Shown here one piece after another: positions 14,882-23,261 of a stretch of 23,760 bases of DNA. The notes under the pieces are model-generated. The model had not been told where the DNA came from. It saw only the letters and a list, made by a program, of their open reading frames with translations, and made no database searches. Each line of letters begins with the position of its first letter. The first letter of the stretch is position 1. Both the position numbers and the translations under genes were made by a program. This DNA is from Bacteroidales bacterium (lineage in GTDB: Bacteria > Bacteroidota > Bacteroidia > Bacteroidales > UBA12077), in the NCBI GenBank assembly GCA_030156305.1, contig JASGMZ010000018.1, positions 1-23,760 on the forward strand, in the 5' to 3' direction.

Positions 14882-15874
14882 CTAATCCGAATGTAGTTGT
14901 TTCCAAATCAAATCTTTCAATTCCTGAATTCCTTTTTGTGCCACAGAAGAAATAAAGAGATAAGGAATTTGTGGTAAATCTTTCTTCATCTCTTGCATTA
15001 ACTCTTCATCGAGCATATCGGATTTGGTAATAGCCAGCACCCTTTTTTTATCTAATAATTCAGGATTATATTTTTCAATTTCTGAAAGAAGCGTTTTATA
15101 TTCAGTGTTAATATCATCGCTATCGCAGGGAACCATAAAAAGAAGCATAGCATTTCTTTCAATATGACGTAAGAAACGATGTCCGAGGCCTTTCCCTTCG
15201 TGAGCACCTTCGATTATCCCCGGAATGTCGGCCATTACAAAAGATTGCATATTCCGGTATGGTACAATTCCCAGGTTAGGTACAAGTGTTGTAAACGGAT
15301 AATCGGCAATTTTGGGTTTTGCAGCCGACACAACAGAAAGTAATGTTGATTTTCCGGCATTTGGGAAACCCACTAAACCAACATCAGCCAAAATTTTTAA
15401 CTCCAAAACAAACCACCCTTCTTTTCCATCTTCGCCGGGCTGTGCATATCTTGGAGTCTGATTTACAGATGATTTAAAATGAGTATTTCCTAATCCTCCA
15501 CGGCCACCCTGGAGCAAAATTTTCTCTTGCTGATCTTCAGTAATTTCGGCTAACACTTCATCGGTTTCAGCATCTTTTGCGATCGTTCCCAAAGGGACTT
15601 CAACGATTACATCTTTCCCATCGGCTCCGGTTCGCTGGGCACTACCACCAGCTTGTCCACTAGTGGCAAAAATATGTTTTTGATATTTTAAATGTAACAA
15701 GGTCCATAACTGGGCATTTCCTTTAAGAATAATATGTCCGCCACGGCCACCATCTCCTCCATCAGGCCCACCTTTAGGCACAAACTTTTCGCGGTGCAAA
15801 TGCGGAGAGCCTGATCCTCCTTTACCCGAACGGAGAAATATTTTTACATAATCAACAAAATTAGAACCTGTCAT
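14882..15874 (-). CDS. obg: Obg family GTPase
   Basis: A 330-residue ribosome-associated GTPase involved in 50S assembly and stress or growth control. The glycine-rich Obg fold fills residues 1-157 (e.g. GGPDGGDGGRGG). The G domain shows G1 GFPNAGKST (169-177), G2 DYPFTT (191-196), G3 DIPG (216-219), G4 TKSD (283-286) and G5 near SSVAQKG. G4 has threonine where NKxD is usual; I recall this as common in the phylum. There is no C-terminal Obg-specific extension, since the protein ends soon after the G domain. Its ATG touches the adk stop codon with no gap, and the PAP2 gene follows after 4 bp, pointing to a tightly coupled operon. Confidence 0.96.
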   Translation of the reverse strand: MTGSNFVDYVKIFLRSGKGGSGSPHLHREKFVPKGGPDGGDGGRGGHIILKGNAQLWTLLHLKYQKHIFATSGQAGGSAQRTGADGKDVIVEVPLGTIAKDAETDEVLAEITEDQQEKILLQGGRGGLGNTHFKSSVNQTPRYAQPGEDGKEGWFVLELKILADVGLVGFPNAGKSTLLSVVSAAKPKIADYPFTTLVPNLGIVPYRNMQSFVMADIPGIIEGAHEGKGLGHRFLRHIERNAMLLFMVPCDSDDINTEYKTLLSEIEKYNPELLDKKRVLAITKSDMLDEELMQEMKKDLPQIPYLFISSVAQKGIQELKDLIWKQLHSD

Positions 15875-16450
15875 CTATTTATATCTTTCAATAATTGAAC
15901 AAATTTTATCAAAGATAACATCAATTTCGCCAATTCCGCAAACCGATTCGCATTTTCCCTTTTTTTTGTAATAATCTTTTACAATTTTAGTATTGCTATT
16001 ATAAATAGCAATCCTTTTTTTTATAATGTCTGGCCTTTGATCATCAGGCCTTCCCGACTCATAATATCTTTGAACTAACCGCTCAACAATTACTTTTTCA
16101 TCGGTTTCCAGCGAAATCATTACATTAATTTTTGCTCCTATCTTAGATAATATTTGTTGAAGCTGGTTTGCCTGATTTATGGTACGTGGAAAACCATCAA
16201 AAATAAAACCTTCGGTTTGTGGATATTTTTCTAATTCATGTTTAATAATATCAACGGCCATCTCATCAGGAACATAATACCCTTCATCAATATAACTTTG
16301 TGCTTTAATTCCTAAAGGAGTTTTTTCTGCAATGGCTTTACGCAAAATCTCACCGGTAGAGATATGTTGTAAATGGTATTTTGCGATTATCTTTTTCGAT
16401 TGCGTACCTTTCCCTGCCCCGGGTGGGCCAAATAAAACAATATTTACCAT
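15875..16450 (-). CDS. adk: Adenylate kinase (short lid form)
   Basis: A 191-residue enzyme that interconverts ATP + AMP and 2 ADP (EC 2.7.4.3). The P-loop is GPPGAGKGT (8-16). The AMP-binding helix STGEILRKAI (31-40), the DGFPRT motif (85-90) and the lid RYYESGRPDDQRPD (128-141) are present. The lid is the short form without the zinc-binding cysteine insertion, as in many Bacteroidota. It starts 8 bp after hpt and directly abuts obg, forming hpt-adk-obg. Confidence 0.96.
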   Translation of the reverse strand: MVNIVLFGPPGAGKGTQSKKIIAKYHLQHISTGEILRKAIAEKTPLGIKAQSYIDEGYYVPDEMAVDIIKHELEKYPQTEGFIFDGFPRTINQANQLQQILSKIGAKINVMISLETDEKVIVERLVQRYYESGRPDDQRPDIIKKRIAIYNSNTKIVKDYYKKKGKCESVCGIGEIDVIFDKICSIIERYK

Positions 16451-16458
16451 AAAGGTGA

Positions 16459-16998
16459 TTAACTTTTTAAGGTGTAAATATCCGGTAAGTTTCTTCCTAA
16501 CCCATCATAATCTAAGCCATACCCAATAATAAAATCATTAGGAATTTCCATGCCCACATAATCAATAGTAATATCTTTATCATAGGCTTCGGGTTTTAAA
16601 AGCAAGGTAGTAATTTTAACACTGTTAGCTCCAAACTTATTGAGCTCTTTTATAATTTGTTCTAATGTAATCCCTGTATCTACAATATCTTCCAGAACAA
16701 TAATATCACGCCCGCTTATTTTTTCGTTTATACCAATCAACTGTTTTACATTACCTGATGATGTTGTTCCATGATAAGAAGAAAGCTTTAGAAATGTTAT
16801 TTCACAATTAAAATCAATTTGCTTTAATAAATCGGCAGTAAACATAAAAGATCCATTAAGTATACTGATAAAAAGGGGTACATTTTTATCCTTATAATCC
16901 TGATTTATTTTTTGAGCAACTTTAGTTACTGATTGATGAATTTTCTCAGAAGGAATTGATACTTCAAAAACTTGATCTTTTAGTTTAATTTGCTTCAT
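16459..16998 (-). CDS. hpt: Hypoxanthine phosphoribosyltransferase
   Basis: A 179-residue purine salvage enzyme making IMP (and usually GMP) from the free base and PRPP. The PRPP loop is VLEDIVDTGITL (101-112) with the acidic pair Glu103/Asp104 and Asp107. ILNGSFMF (46-53), KLSSYHGTTSSG (71-82) and the C-terminal YVGMEIPNDFIIGYGLDYD complete the family pattern, including the base-specificity lysine upstream. It is the first gene of hpt-adk-obg-PAP2-lplA and is divergent from purE across 156 bp. Confidence 0.95.
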   Translation of the reverse strand: MKQIKLKDQVFEVSIPSEKIHQSVTKVAQKINQDYKDKNVPLFISILNGSFMFTADLLKQIDFNCEITFLKLSSYHGTTSSGNVKQLIGINEKISGRDIIVLEDIVDTGITLEQIIKELNKFGANSVKITTLLLKPEAYDKDITIDYVGMEIPNDFIIGYGLDYDGLGRNLPDIYTLKS

Positions 16999-17066
16999 TT
17001 CTAAAATGATTTTCTATGGCTACGGAAGCCGAATGAACATTCTTATAAAAATAATCGTTTATTTCT

Positions 17067-17074
17067 TATCTTTG
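17067..17074 (+). promoter_or_regulatory. Candidate -7 element for purE
   Basis: TATCTTTG matches TAnnTTTG exactly and lies 80 bp before the purE ATG in the hpt/purE divergent region. It is followed immediately by TAAACGTTGAAA. No convincing TTG is found at -33. Confidence 0.5.
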
Positions 17075-17154
17075 TAAACGTTGAAACTATTCTGCGAAAA
17101 TACAAATTAATGTTCTAAAATAATTTTAATCGGCCTTAAAAAATTCAAATTAGC

Positions 17155-17661
17155 ATGAAAGCAAAAGTTAGTATTATCATGGGCAGCACATCAGACCTGC
17201 CAATAATGGAAAAAGCGGCAAAAATTTTAAATGCTTTTAAAATTCCTTTCGAAATAAATGCTTTATCGGCACATCGTACCCCCGAAGAAGTTGAAAAATT
17301 TGCCCGGGGAGCAAAAGGCCGCGGTATAGAAGTAATTATTGCAGGCGCAGGGATGGCAGCACATTTACCCGGTGTTATTGCAGCAATGACTACCCTCCCG
17401 GTTATTGGGGTTCCTATAAATGCTTCGTTAGCCGGGATGGACTCATTATTAGCTATAGTACAAATGCCTCCCGGGATACCCGTTGCCACAGTAGGTATTA
17501 ACGGAGCTCAGAATGCCGGTATTTTAGCTGCACAAATCCTTGCTGCTGGAGACGAAAACCTGAAAAAGGTTTTAGAGGAATATAAAGAGAACCTAAAAAC
17601 AAAAATCGTTAAAGCCAACGAAGAATTATCGAAAGTTAAATTTGAGTATAAGACTAATTAA
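17155..17661 (+). CDS. purE: N5-carboxyaminoimidazole ribonucleotide mutase
   Basis: A 168-residue class I PurE, which converts N5-CAIR to CAIR in de novo purine synthesis (EC 5.4.99.18). Phosphate and substrate loops are GSTSD (10-14), SAHRTPEE (38-45) and GAGMAAHLPGVIAAMTTLPV (64-83), and the end of the active site is LAGMDSLLAIVQMPPGIPVA. Length is typical of the bacterial enzyme that works with PurK, although purK is not in the window. A Bacteroidota -7 element lies upstream, and two hairpins follow directly, so purE is likely transcribed alone. Confidence 0.96.
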   Translation: MKAKVSIIMGSTSDLPIMEKAAKILNAFKIPFEINALSAHRTPEEVEKFARGAKGRGIEVIIAGAGMAAHLPGVIAAMTTLPVIGVPINASLAGMDSLLAIVQMPPGIPVATVGINGAQNAGILAAQILAAGDENLKKVLEEYKENLKTKIVKANEELSKVKFEYKTN

Positions 17662-17682
17662 TCATTTGTTCAGAACAAATGA
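17662..17682. repeat. Perfect 9-bp hairpin right after the purE stop
   Basis: TCATTTGTT (17662-17670) and AACAAATGA (17674-17682) form a 9-bp stem with a 3-nt CAG loop. It begins at the base after the stop codon and abuts the following terminator hairpin, sharing its last A. Confidence 0.6.
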
Positions 17683-17715
17683 AAAAATCCGAAGCTATAA
17701 ACTTCGGATTTTTTT
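17682..17715 (+). terminator. Intrinsic terminator of purE
   Basis: AAAAAATCCGAAG (17682-17694) pairs with CTTCGGATTTTTT (17702-17714) across a 7-nt loop and ends in a run of seven T. Confidence 0.92.
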
Positions 17716-17798
17716 ATACTCAGAAAAGACATTAATTTTATCATCCATTTCAATTAAAAAAATTATAATTGTATCTTCATACCCTGTTTTAGAATAAA

Positions 17799-17850
17799 AA
17801 CATCCATGCACTTAAGTTCACAAAAATGGAATGAATAATACATGGATGTT
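17799..17850. repeat. Perfect 10-bp inverted repeat upstream of the PorV-like gene
   Basis: AACATCCATG (17799-17808) and CATGGATGTT (17841-17850) are exact inverted copies, 32 nt apart. The spacer starts with the palindrome ACTTAAGT (17810-17817). The cluster ends 51 bp before the ATG at 17902. There is no T-run, so it is not a plain terminator. A two-site operator or leader hairpin is possible. Confidence 0.5.
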
Positions 17851-17901
17851 ACACAAGGCCAATTAATTAACTAAAATATATTCGAATGAAATGCAAACTC
17901 T

Positions 17902-18723
17902 ATGACGATCATAAATCATTTCATAAAAATTAGATTCTTATTTCTTTTTAGCTTATTCTGCTGGATATCTGAATCTCAGGCTCAAAATATAAACATTGAA
18001 GCAGGAAAATCTGCTGCAATGAGTAACACTTCCGTTACAATGACTGACATGTGGTCTGTTTACCATAATCAGGCGGGATTAGGTTATTTAACTGATATTT
18101 CGGTAGGAGCTTTTCATCAATCGGGATTTATAAAACAACAAAACACTCAAGGGATAGGTTTTGCTTTTCCAACAAAAACAGGAACTATTGGCGCTTCCTA
18201 TTCCTATTTTGGTTTTTCACAATATAATGAGATGCAGGCAGGGCTTGCCTTTGGCCGTTCATTTACCCGATATTTTGCCGCAGGATTACAAATCAACTAT
18301 TTAAGTACACGAATTGCCGATAATTATGGCTCATCGAATACCGTAAATTTTGAGGCAGGGATTCTTTCACAGCCAATAGAAAATTTATTTATTGGAGCAC
18401 ATGTTTACAATCCGTCTCGTAGCAAAATGAATAATGAAACCATTCCTACCATCTTTAAACTAGGTGCAGGGTATTTATTTTCAGACAAAGTATACCTCGG
18501 TATTGAAACAGAAAAAGACCTTAAACACGATGCGATATTCAAAGCAGGGTTAAACTATCAATTAATAGATTATGTTTCACTCCAGGCTGGTGTTTCAACA
18601 AATCCTACAAGATATTCATTTGGAGTTGGGTTCCATTACATCAATATAAATGCCCATGTTGGATTTCTAAAACATCAAACGTTAGGTTTTACACCATCAT
18701 TTACTATAAGTTATGGTTTTTAA
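17902..18723 (+). CDS. PorV/PorQ-like outer-membrane beta-barrel protein
   Basis: A 273-residue exported barrel. A signal peptide (about 1-27, ending ESQAQ) precedes the N-terminal block GKSAAMSNTSVTMTDMWSVY, then HNQAGLGYL, which has the form of the start of PorV/PorQ proteins and FadL-like relatives. The rest is alternating amphipathic strands with aromatic girdles (SYSYFGFSQYNEMQAGLAFG) and ends in FTISYGF, a C-terminal aromatic as in outer-membrane barrels. PorV shuttles cargo and PorQ binds secreted proteins in the type IX secretion system, but this protein is shorter than PorV and its role is not established. Its last 11 bases overlap the start of the HHH-barrel gene, so the two are probably translated together. 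Confidence 0.75.
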   Translation: MTIINHFIKIRFLFLFSLFCWISESQAQNINIEAGKSAAMSNTSVTMTDMWSVYHNQAGLGYLTDISVGAFHQSGFIKQQNTQGIGFAFPTKTGTIGASYSYFGFSQYNEMQAGLAFGRSFTRYFAAGLQINYLSTRIADNYGSSNTVNFEAGILSQPIENLFIGAHVYNPSRSKMNNETIPTIFKLGAGYLFSDKVYLGIETEKDLKHDAIFKAGLNYQLIDYVSLQAGVSTNPTRYSFGVGFHYININAHVGFLKHQTLGFTPSFTISYGF

Positions 18724-20806
18724 AACAAACAGTTTTACTAAAACTATTTTAATCCTGATATTTCTGGTAACTACCACTAAGGTAGTAACCGCACAAACCG
18801 AACCTTATACTAAACAAATACTGGAAGACCTAATTGAAGAAATTGCCAGCTCAACCGATGAAGAACTGGACTACACATCCCTGTACGATGATTTAAACTT
18901 TTACTTGTACAATCCTTTAAATCTCAACACTGCTTCTCAGGAAGACCTGGAAAAACTCCATATCTTAAATGATTTTCAAATTAAAAGCCTTCAGGATTAT
19001 ATTGCCAGAAATGGAGAAATGGTTTCTATTTACGAATTACAACTTGTACATGGGTTTTCTTTTGATGACATTGAGATGATTTTGCCTTTTATAACCGTAT
19101 CTAAGGAAATTACCGAGCGTAAATCTTCTTTCAAGAATGTATTCAAATACGGAAACCATCAGATTTTTATGCGCGGACAAGATGTTTTTGAAGAGCAAGC
19201 TGGATATAGCAGCATTTCAGATTCGGCTTTAGCAGCAAATCCCAATTCAAGATATTTAGGTAGTTCATACAGAATATACTCTCGCTACAAATTTCATTAT
19301 AGAGATAAAGTATATTTTGGATTTACAGCCGAGAAAGATCCGGGCGAAGAATTTTTTAAAGGCAGCAATAAAAATGGTTTTGATTATTATTCTGCCCACC
19401 TACAGCTCAACAATATTGGTGTTTTTAAAACGATAACCTTGGGAGATTTTGAAGCAAAATATGGACAAGGATTGATTCTGTGGTCGGATTTTGGTATGGG
19501 GAAATCTCCTTATGTATTAAATAATAGAAAAAGGGCACAGGGATTAAGAAAATACTCATCCACTAATGAAAATGTTTTTATGCGTGGTGCAGGAACCACT
19601 ATTGCCATAAGAAATATTGATATCTCTGCCTTCTTCTCTTACAAAAATATTGATGCGAATATACAGGATAGTATTAATAATGAAATTGCCACGGTAACTT
19701 CATTTCAAAACTCGGGGATTCATGCAACACCTTCTCAATTAGAAGATAAAAATGCCATAAATGAGCAAATTGCCGGAGGAAATGTTTCCTATAATCATAA
19801 AAATTTCAAAATAGGAGTTACTGGAGTATATTACAAATATGGAGCTGCCTTAATAAAAGATACAACTCCCGAAAATCAATTCAATTACCGGGGAAAGGAG
19901 AATGCAAACATTAGTTTTGATTATCAGTTCAGTATTCGGGATTTTTACTTTTTTGGCGAAGAAGCGATAAGCCAAAACGGAGGGAAAGCATTTTTGAACA
20001 GTATGCTTGTTAATCTGGCTCCACAAATTTCAATGTCGGCCTTACACAGGCATTATGACAAAAACTACCAGGCAAATTATAGTAATGCCTTTGGTGAAAC
20101 CAGTAATGTGCGTAACGAATCGGGATTATACCTCGGTTTGGAAATACACCCGATAAAACACTGGACAATAACATCGTATTTCGACACCTATCGTTTTTTG
20201 TGGTTAAAAACGGGGGTAGATGCTCCATCACAAGGCAACGAATGGTTTGTTCAAGCCGATTATAACCCAACCCGAAATTTGAGCATTTATTTGCGAATAA
20301 AAAACGAGATTAAACAAAAAAATCAAAATGCAGAAACTGGCATCGACCCGTTAATTGATGAAAAACTTTTAAAAACACGCTTACACTTAGCCTACCAAAT
20401 AAACAAACAACTTGCCATTAAAAACAGAATTGAAACCACAAAATATCAGGAAGGTAGCCTGCCTGCAGAATATGGATATATGATTTACCAGGATATCTTT
20501 TATGATCTAAAAAAAATTCCACTATCGTTAAATACTCGTTTTGCTGTTTTTGATACTGAATCGTATAACACAAGGGTTTATGCATACGAAAGTGACATTT
20601 TATATGCATTTTCGATCCCAGCATACTACTCAAAAGGAACCCGGTTTTATTTTAATGTAAAATATACAATAGCCGATTTTATCGATCTATGGATTAAATA
20701 TTCGCAAACCTACTATGCTGATAAAGATGTAATCTCGTCCGGATTAAATCAAATCAATGAAAATACAAAATCGGAAATAAAAGCACAACTACGTATTAAA
20801 TTCTAA
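18713..20806 (+). CDS. Outer-membrane beta-barrel with N-terminal helix-hairpin-helix domain
   Basis: A 697-residue exported protein. A signal peptide (about 1-28, cleavage near VTAQ) is followed by an acidic helical stretch, then tandem helix-hairpin-helix units: PLNLNTASQEDLEKLHIL (68-85) continuing to about 101, and MVSIYELQLVHGFSFDDIEM (103-122) to about 127. The first resembles the ComEA-type DNA-binding HHH. From about 140 the protein is a beta-barrel rich in aromatic strands, with YGQGLILWSDFGMGKSPYV (247-265), and it ends in QLRIKF with C-terminal Phe. Such HHH-barrel proteins are widespread in Bacteroidota, but I know no established function. Export plus a nucleic-acid-binding fold suggests, without proof, contact with extracellular DNA. 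The start overlaps the PorV-like gene; the stop is interlocked with recJ. Confidence 0.78.
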   Translation: MVFKTNSFTKTILILIFLVTTTKVVTAQTEPYTKQILEDLIEEIASSTDEELDYTSLYDDLNFYLYNPLNLNTASQEDLEKLHILNDFQIKSLQDYIARNGEMVSIYELQLVHGFSFDDIEMILPFITVSKEITERKSSFKNVFKYGNHQIFMRGQDVFEEQAGYSSISDSALAANPNSRYLGSSYRIYSRYKFHYRDKVYFGFTAEKDPGEEFFKGSNKNGFDYYSAHLQLNNIGVFKTITLGDFEAKYGQGLILWSDFGMGKSPYVLNNRKRAQGLRKYSSTNENVFMRGAGTTIAIRNIDISAFFSYKNIDANIQDSINNEIATVTSFQNSGIHATPSQLEDKNAINEQIAGGNVSYNHKNFKIGVTGVYYKYGAALIKDTTPENQFNYRGKENANISFDYQFSIRDFYFFGEEAISQNGGKAFLNSMLVNLAPQISMSALHRHYDKNYQANYSNAFGETSNVRNESGLYLGLEIHPIKHWTITSYFDTYRFLWLKTGVDAPSQGNEWFVQADYNPTRNLSIYLRIKNEIKQKNQNAETGIDPLIDEKLLKTRLHLAYQINKQLAIKNRIETTKYQEGSLPAEYGYMIYQDIFYDLKKIPLSLNTRFAVFDTESYNTRVYAYESDILYAFSIPAYYSKGTRFYFNVKYTIADFIDLWIKYSQTYYADKDVISSGLNQINENTKSEIKAQLRIKF

Positions 20807-22533
20807 ATTTCGTGTTTCTTCCTTACTTTCATATCTTTGATATTCAATTGTAAATTATTAATCCCTCTAAAGCAATTTTCATCCACGGAGTAACAGATAT
20901 CGAAAAAGTCTCCCGAATGGATATATTCATAAAGATTTGCTTGCTGAAAAGCAATAGCAGCAAAATTTCTAAATGGATCTTCTTCCTGAATAATAGATAA
21001 TTTAAGGTGTTCTTTACTCACACCAACAATCCGTCCTTCACCATTATCTGCAACATCACGAGTAACAAAAACCGGTGCCATATTTTCAGGCCCAAAAGGT
21101 TGAAACTGTTTTAAAATACGATAAAATTTTGGGGTAATCTGGCTTAGATTAAGTTCGGCGTCTATTTCTACCTGAGGAATAAGCTGTTCATCTTTAATAG
21201 TCTCGCTTACAACCATTTCGAACCGTTTTTGAAATTCCTCCACCTTATCGATTTGCATTGTTAAACCGGCGGCATACATGTGTCCACCAAAATTTTCTAA
21301 CAAATCGCTACAAGCTTCAATCGCCTGATAAATGTCAAATCCGAGAACCGACCTGGCTGAACCGGTAGCCAAACCATTCGATGCAGTTAAAATTACGGTT
21401 GGCCTGTAATAGGTTTCAATTAATCGGGATGCTACTATACCCACTACTCCTTTATGCCAATCCGAATTGTATAAAACAGTAGTTTTTCTTTCACCCAGCT
21501 CTTTCTCTTTAGCCAAAATTCTTAATGCCTCCTGCGTAATATGGCGATCGATATTTTTTCGGGCATCGTTAAAGAAATTTACGCTATTGGCTGCGGTTTT
21601 CGCTTTAGCGGAATTTTTTGACAATAACAACTCAACGGCCTTATGAGCAGATTCCATTCTGCCGGCTGCATTAATCCTAGGCCCAATTTTAAATACAATA
21701 TCATCAATATTAATTGTTTTCCCGGATAATCCTGCAAGACTGATGATTGATTTTAATCCTTGCCTTGGCTTTTCGTTTAACTGAATTAATCCATAATAAG
21801 CTAAAATCCTATTTTCATCTACAATCGGAACAATATCAGAGGCTATACTTACTACAACTAAATCAAGATACGGAATTAATTTTTCGAATGGAATATTATT
21901 TGTTTGAGCAAATGCCTGTATAAGCTTAAAACCTACACCACATCCAGAAAGCTCTTTAAAGGGATAATTGCAATCGCTGCGTTTCGAATCTAAAACAGCA
22001 GCGGCATTAGGCAATTCTTTTCCCGGATAGTGATGATCACAAATAATAAAATCAATCCCATGTTTTTTTGCGTAATCTACTTTTTCGTTAGCTTTTATCC
22101 CACAGTCTAAAGCTATAATTAATGAAAATTTATTTTCTTGTGCATTTTGTATCCCTTGCAAAGAAACCCCGTAGCCCTCACTATATCTATCGGGAACATA
22201 ATAACCCACGTTTGGGTAAAATTCTTTCAAGAAAGTATAAACTAATGCAACAGACGTGGTTCCATCTACATCATAGTCACCATAAATTAATATGTTTTCG
22301 TTGTTATGAATAGCCTTTTCAATTCGCTCTATGGCTATATCCATATCCTTCATTAGAAAAGGATCGTACAGATCATTAAGGCTGGGACGAAAAAATGCTT
22401 TCGACTGCTCAAATGTTTTAATTCCCCTTTGAACCAAAAGGTTTGCTAATACAGGTTCAATATTTAATTCTTTGGCTAAATTTTGTACGTCTTTTTCATT
22501 GCCTTGCGGTTTTAGTACCCATCTTTTTTCCAT
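20803..22533 (-). CDS. recJ: Single-stranded-DNA exonuclease RecJ
   Basis: A 576-residue 5'-3' single-strand exonuclease used in recombination, base-excision and mismatch repair. DHH-phosphoesterase motifs are complete: GDYDVDGTTS (85-94), ALDCG with Asp143, CDHHYPG (165-171, His167/His168) and the SGCGVGFKL block (196-204). The second domain shows GPRINAAGRMESA and the DHHA1 FGGHMYAAGLTM, followed by the C-terminal OB-like region. Length is typical. It is 19 bp downstream of lipB, likely the distal gene of lipA-lipB-recJ. Its TAG overlaps the TAA of the convergent HHH-barrel gene by 3 bases in a 4-bp interlock. Confidence 0.96.
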   Translation of the reverse strand: MEKRWVLKPQGNEKDVQNLAKELNIEPVLANLLVQRGIKTFEQSKAFFRPSLNDLYDPFLMKDMDIAIERIEKAIHNNENILIYGDYDVDGTTSVALVYTFLKEFYPNVGYYVPDRYSEGYGVSLQGIQNAQENKFSLIIALDCGIKANEKVDYAKKHGIDFIICDHHYPGKELPNAAAVLDSKRSDCNYPFKELSGCGVGFKLIQAFAQTNNIPFEKLIPYLDLVVVSIASDIVPIVDENRILAYYGLIQLNEKPRQGLKSIISLAGLSGKTINIDDIVFKIGPRINAAGRMESAHKAVELLLSKNSAKAKTAANSVNFFNDARKNIDRHITQEALRILAKEKELGERKTTVLYNSDWHKGVVGIVASRLIETYYRPTVILTASNGLATGSARSVLGFDIYQAIEACSDLLENFGGHMYAAGLTMQIDKVEEFQKRFEMVVSETIKDEQLIPQVEIDAELNLSQITPKFYRILKQFQPFGPENMAPVFVTRDVADNGEGRIVGVSKEHLKLSIIQEEDPFRNFAAIAFQQANLYEYIHSGDFFDICYSVDENCFRGINNLQLNIKDMKVRKKHEI

Positions 22534-22552
22534 ATATAATTTTCATATTTTT

Positions 22553-23260
22553 TTACTTTTTTAGGTTCATCCCAAATACTTCTTCGATCTTTGATCTTAA
22601 AACATCTTTCACCTTTTTATAATCAACCTTTCTTCCTAACTCCTTCTCCATTGATGTTACTCCCTTATCAACAAATCCACAAGGATTAATGTGATTAAAG
22701 TATTCAAGATTGGTGTTAACATTAAATGCAAATCCATGCATGGTAATAAATCGGCTAGCTTTTACTCCAATGGCACAAATTTTTCGAGCCTTAGCATTAT
22801 CACTATCCAGCCAAACACCTGTTGCTCCAGGCAACCTTCCAGCGCTAATTCCAAATTGTTCTAACGTTAGAATTATTGATTGCTCCAATTTAGCAATATA
22901 TTGTTTTACCTGCAAGTTAAATTGCTCCAGATCAATAATAGGATAACCTACAATTTGTCCGGGGCCATGATATGTAATGTCGCCACCACGATTAATTTTA
23001 TAATAGGTGGCATTTATTTTTTTTAAAAATGCCTCACTAATTAATAGATTGTTTTGCTTACCACTTTTTCCCAGGGTATAAACGTGTGGATGCTCGCAAA
23101 ATATCAACTTATTTTCAATGGCTACCTGCTCATTTTCAGGTAAATCTCTATTTTTTGATTTTATTTGTAGAAAATGGGCAAATATTTCTTCCTGATAATC
23201 CCAGGCTTTCTTATAATCGATCAATCCTAAATCAATATATTGAACATCAATTTTCTCCAT
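22553..23260 (-). CDS. lipB: Octanoyl-ACP:protein N-octanoyltransferase
   Basis: A 235-residue enzyme that transfers octanoate from acyl carrier protein to lipoyl domains, the first step of de novo lipoylation (EC 2.3.1.181). It shows EHPHVYTLGKSG (56-67), RGGDITYHGPGQ (91-102), AIGVKASRFITMHGFAFNV with catalytic Lys167, and NPCGFVDKGVTS with catalytic Cys194. It starts 1 bp after lipA and precedes recJ by 19 bp, so it is in the same transcription unit as lipA, its pathway partner. Confidence 0.95.
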   Translation of the reverse strand: MEKIDVQYIDLGLIDYKKAWDYQEEIFAHFLQIKSKNRDLPENEQVAIENKLIFCEHPHVYTLGKSGKQNNLLISEAFLKKINATYYKINRGGDITYHGPGQIVGYPIIDLEQFNLQVKQYIAKLEQSIILTLEQFGISAGRLPGATGVWLDSDNAKARKICAIGVKASRFITMHGFAFNVNTNLEYFNHINPCGFVDKGVTSMEKELGRKVDYKKVKDVLRSKIEEVFGMNLKK

Positions 23261-23261
23261 C

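Noticed and set aside
14882..15874. Obg G4 motif TKSD as a sign of lost nucleotide specificity
   Set aside because: The Lys and Asp that matter most are kept, and I recall Thr in place of Asn in Obg of other Bacteroidota, so it is probably a lineage trait.
17071..17090. E. coli-type PurR box upstream of purE
   Set aside because: Only the AACGTT core fits. The flanks do not match, and I know of no evidence for a LacI-type PurR controlling purE in Bacteroidota.
17145..17489. 114-codon minus-strand frame opposite purE
   Set aside because: It is a shadow of the strongly supported purE coding sequence, with a low-complexity Ala/Ile/Pro-rich translation.
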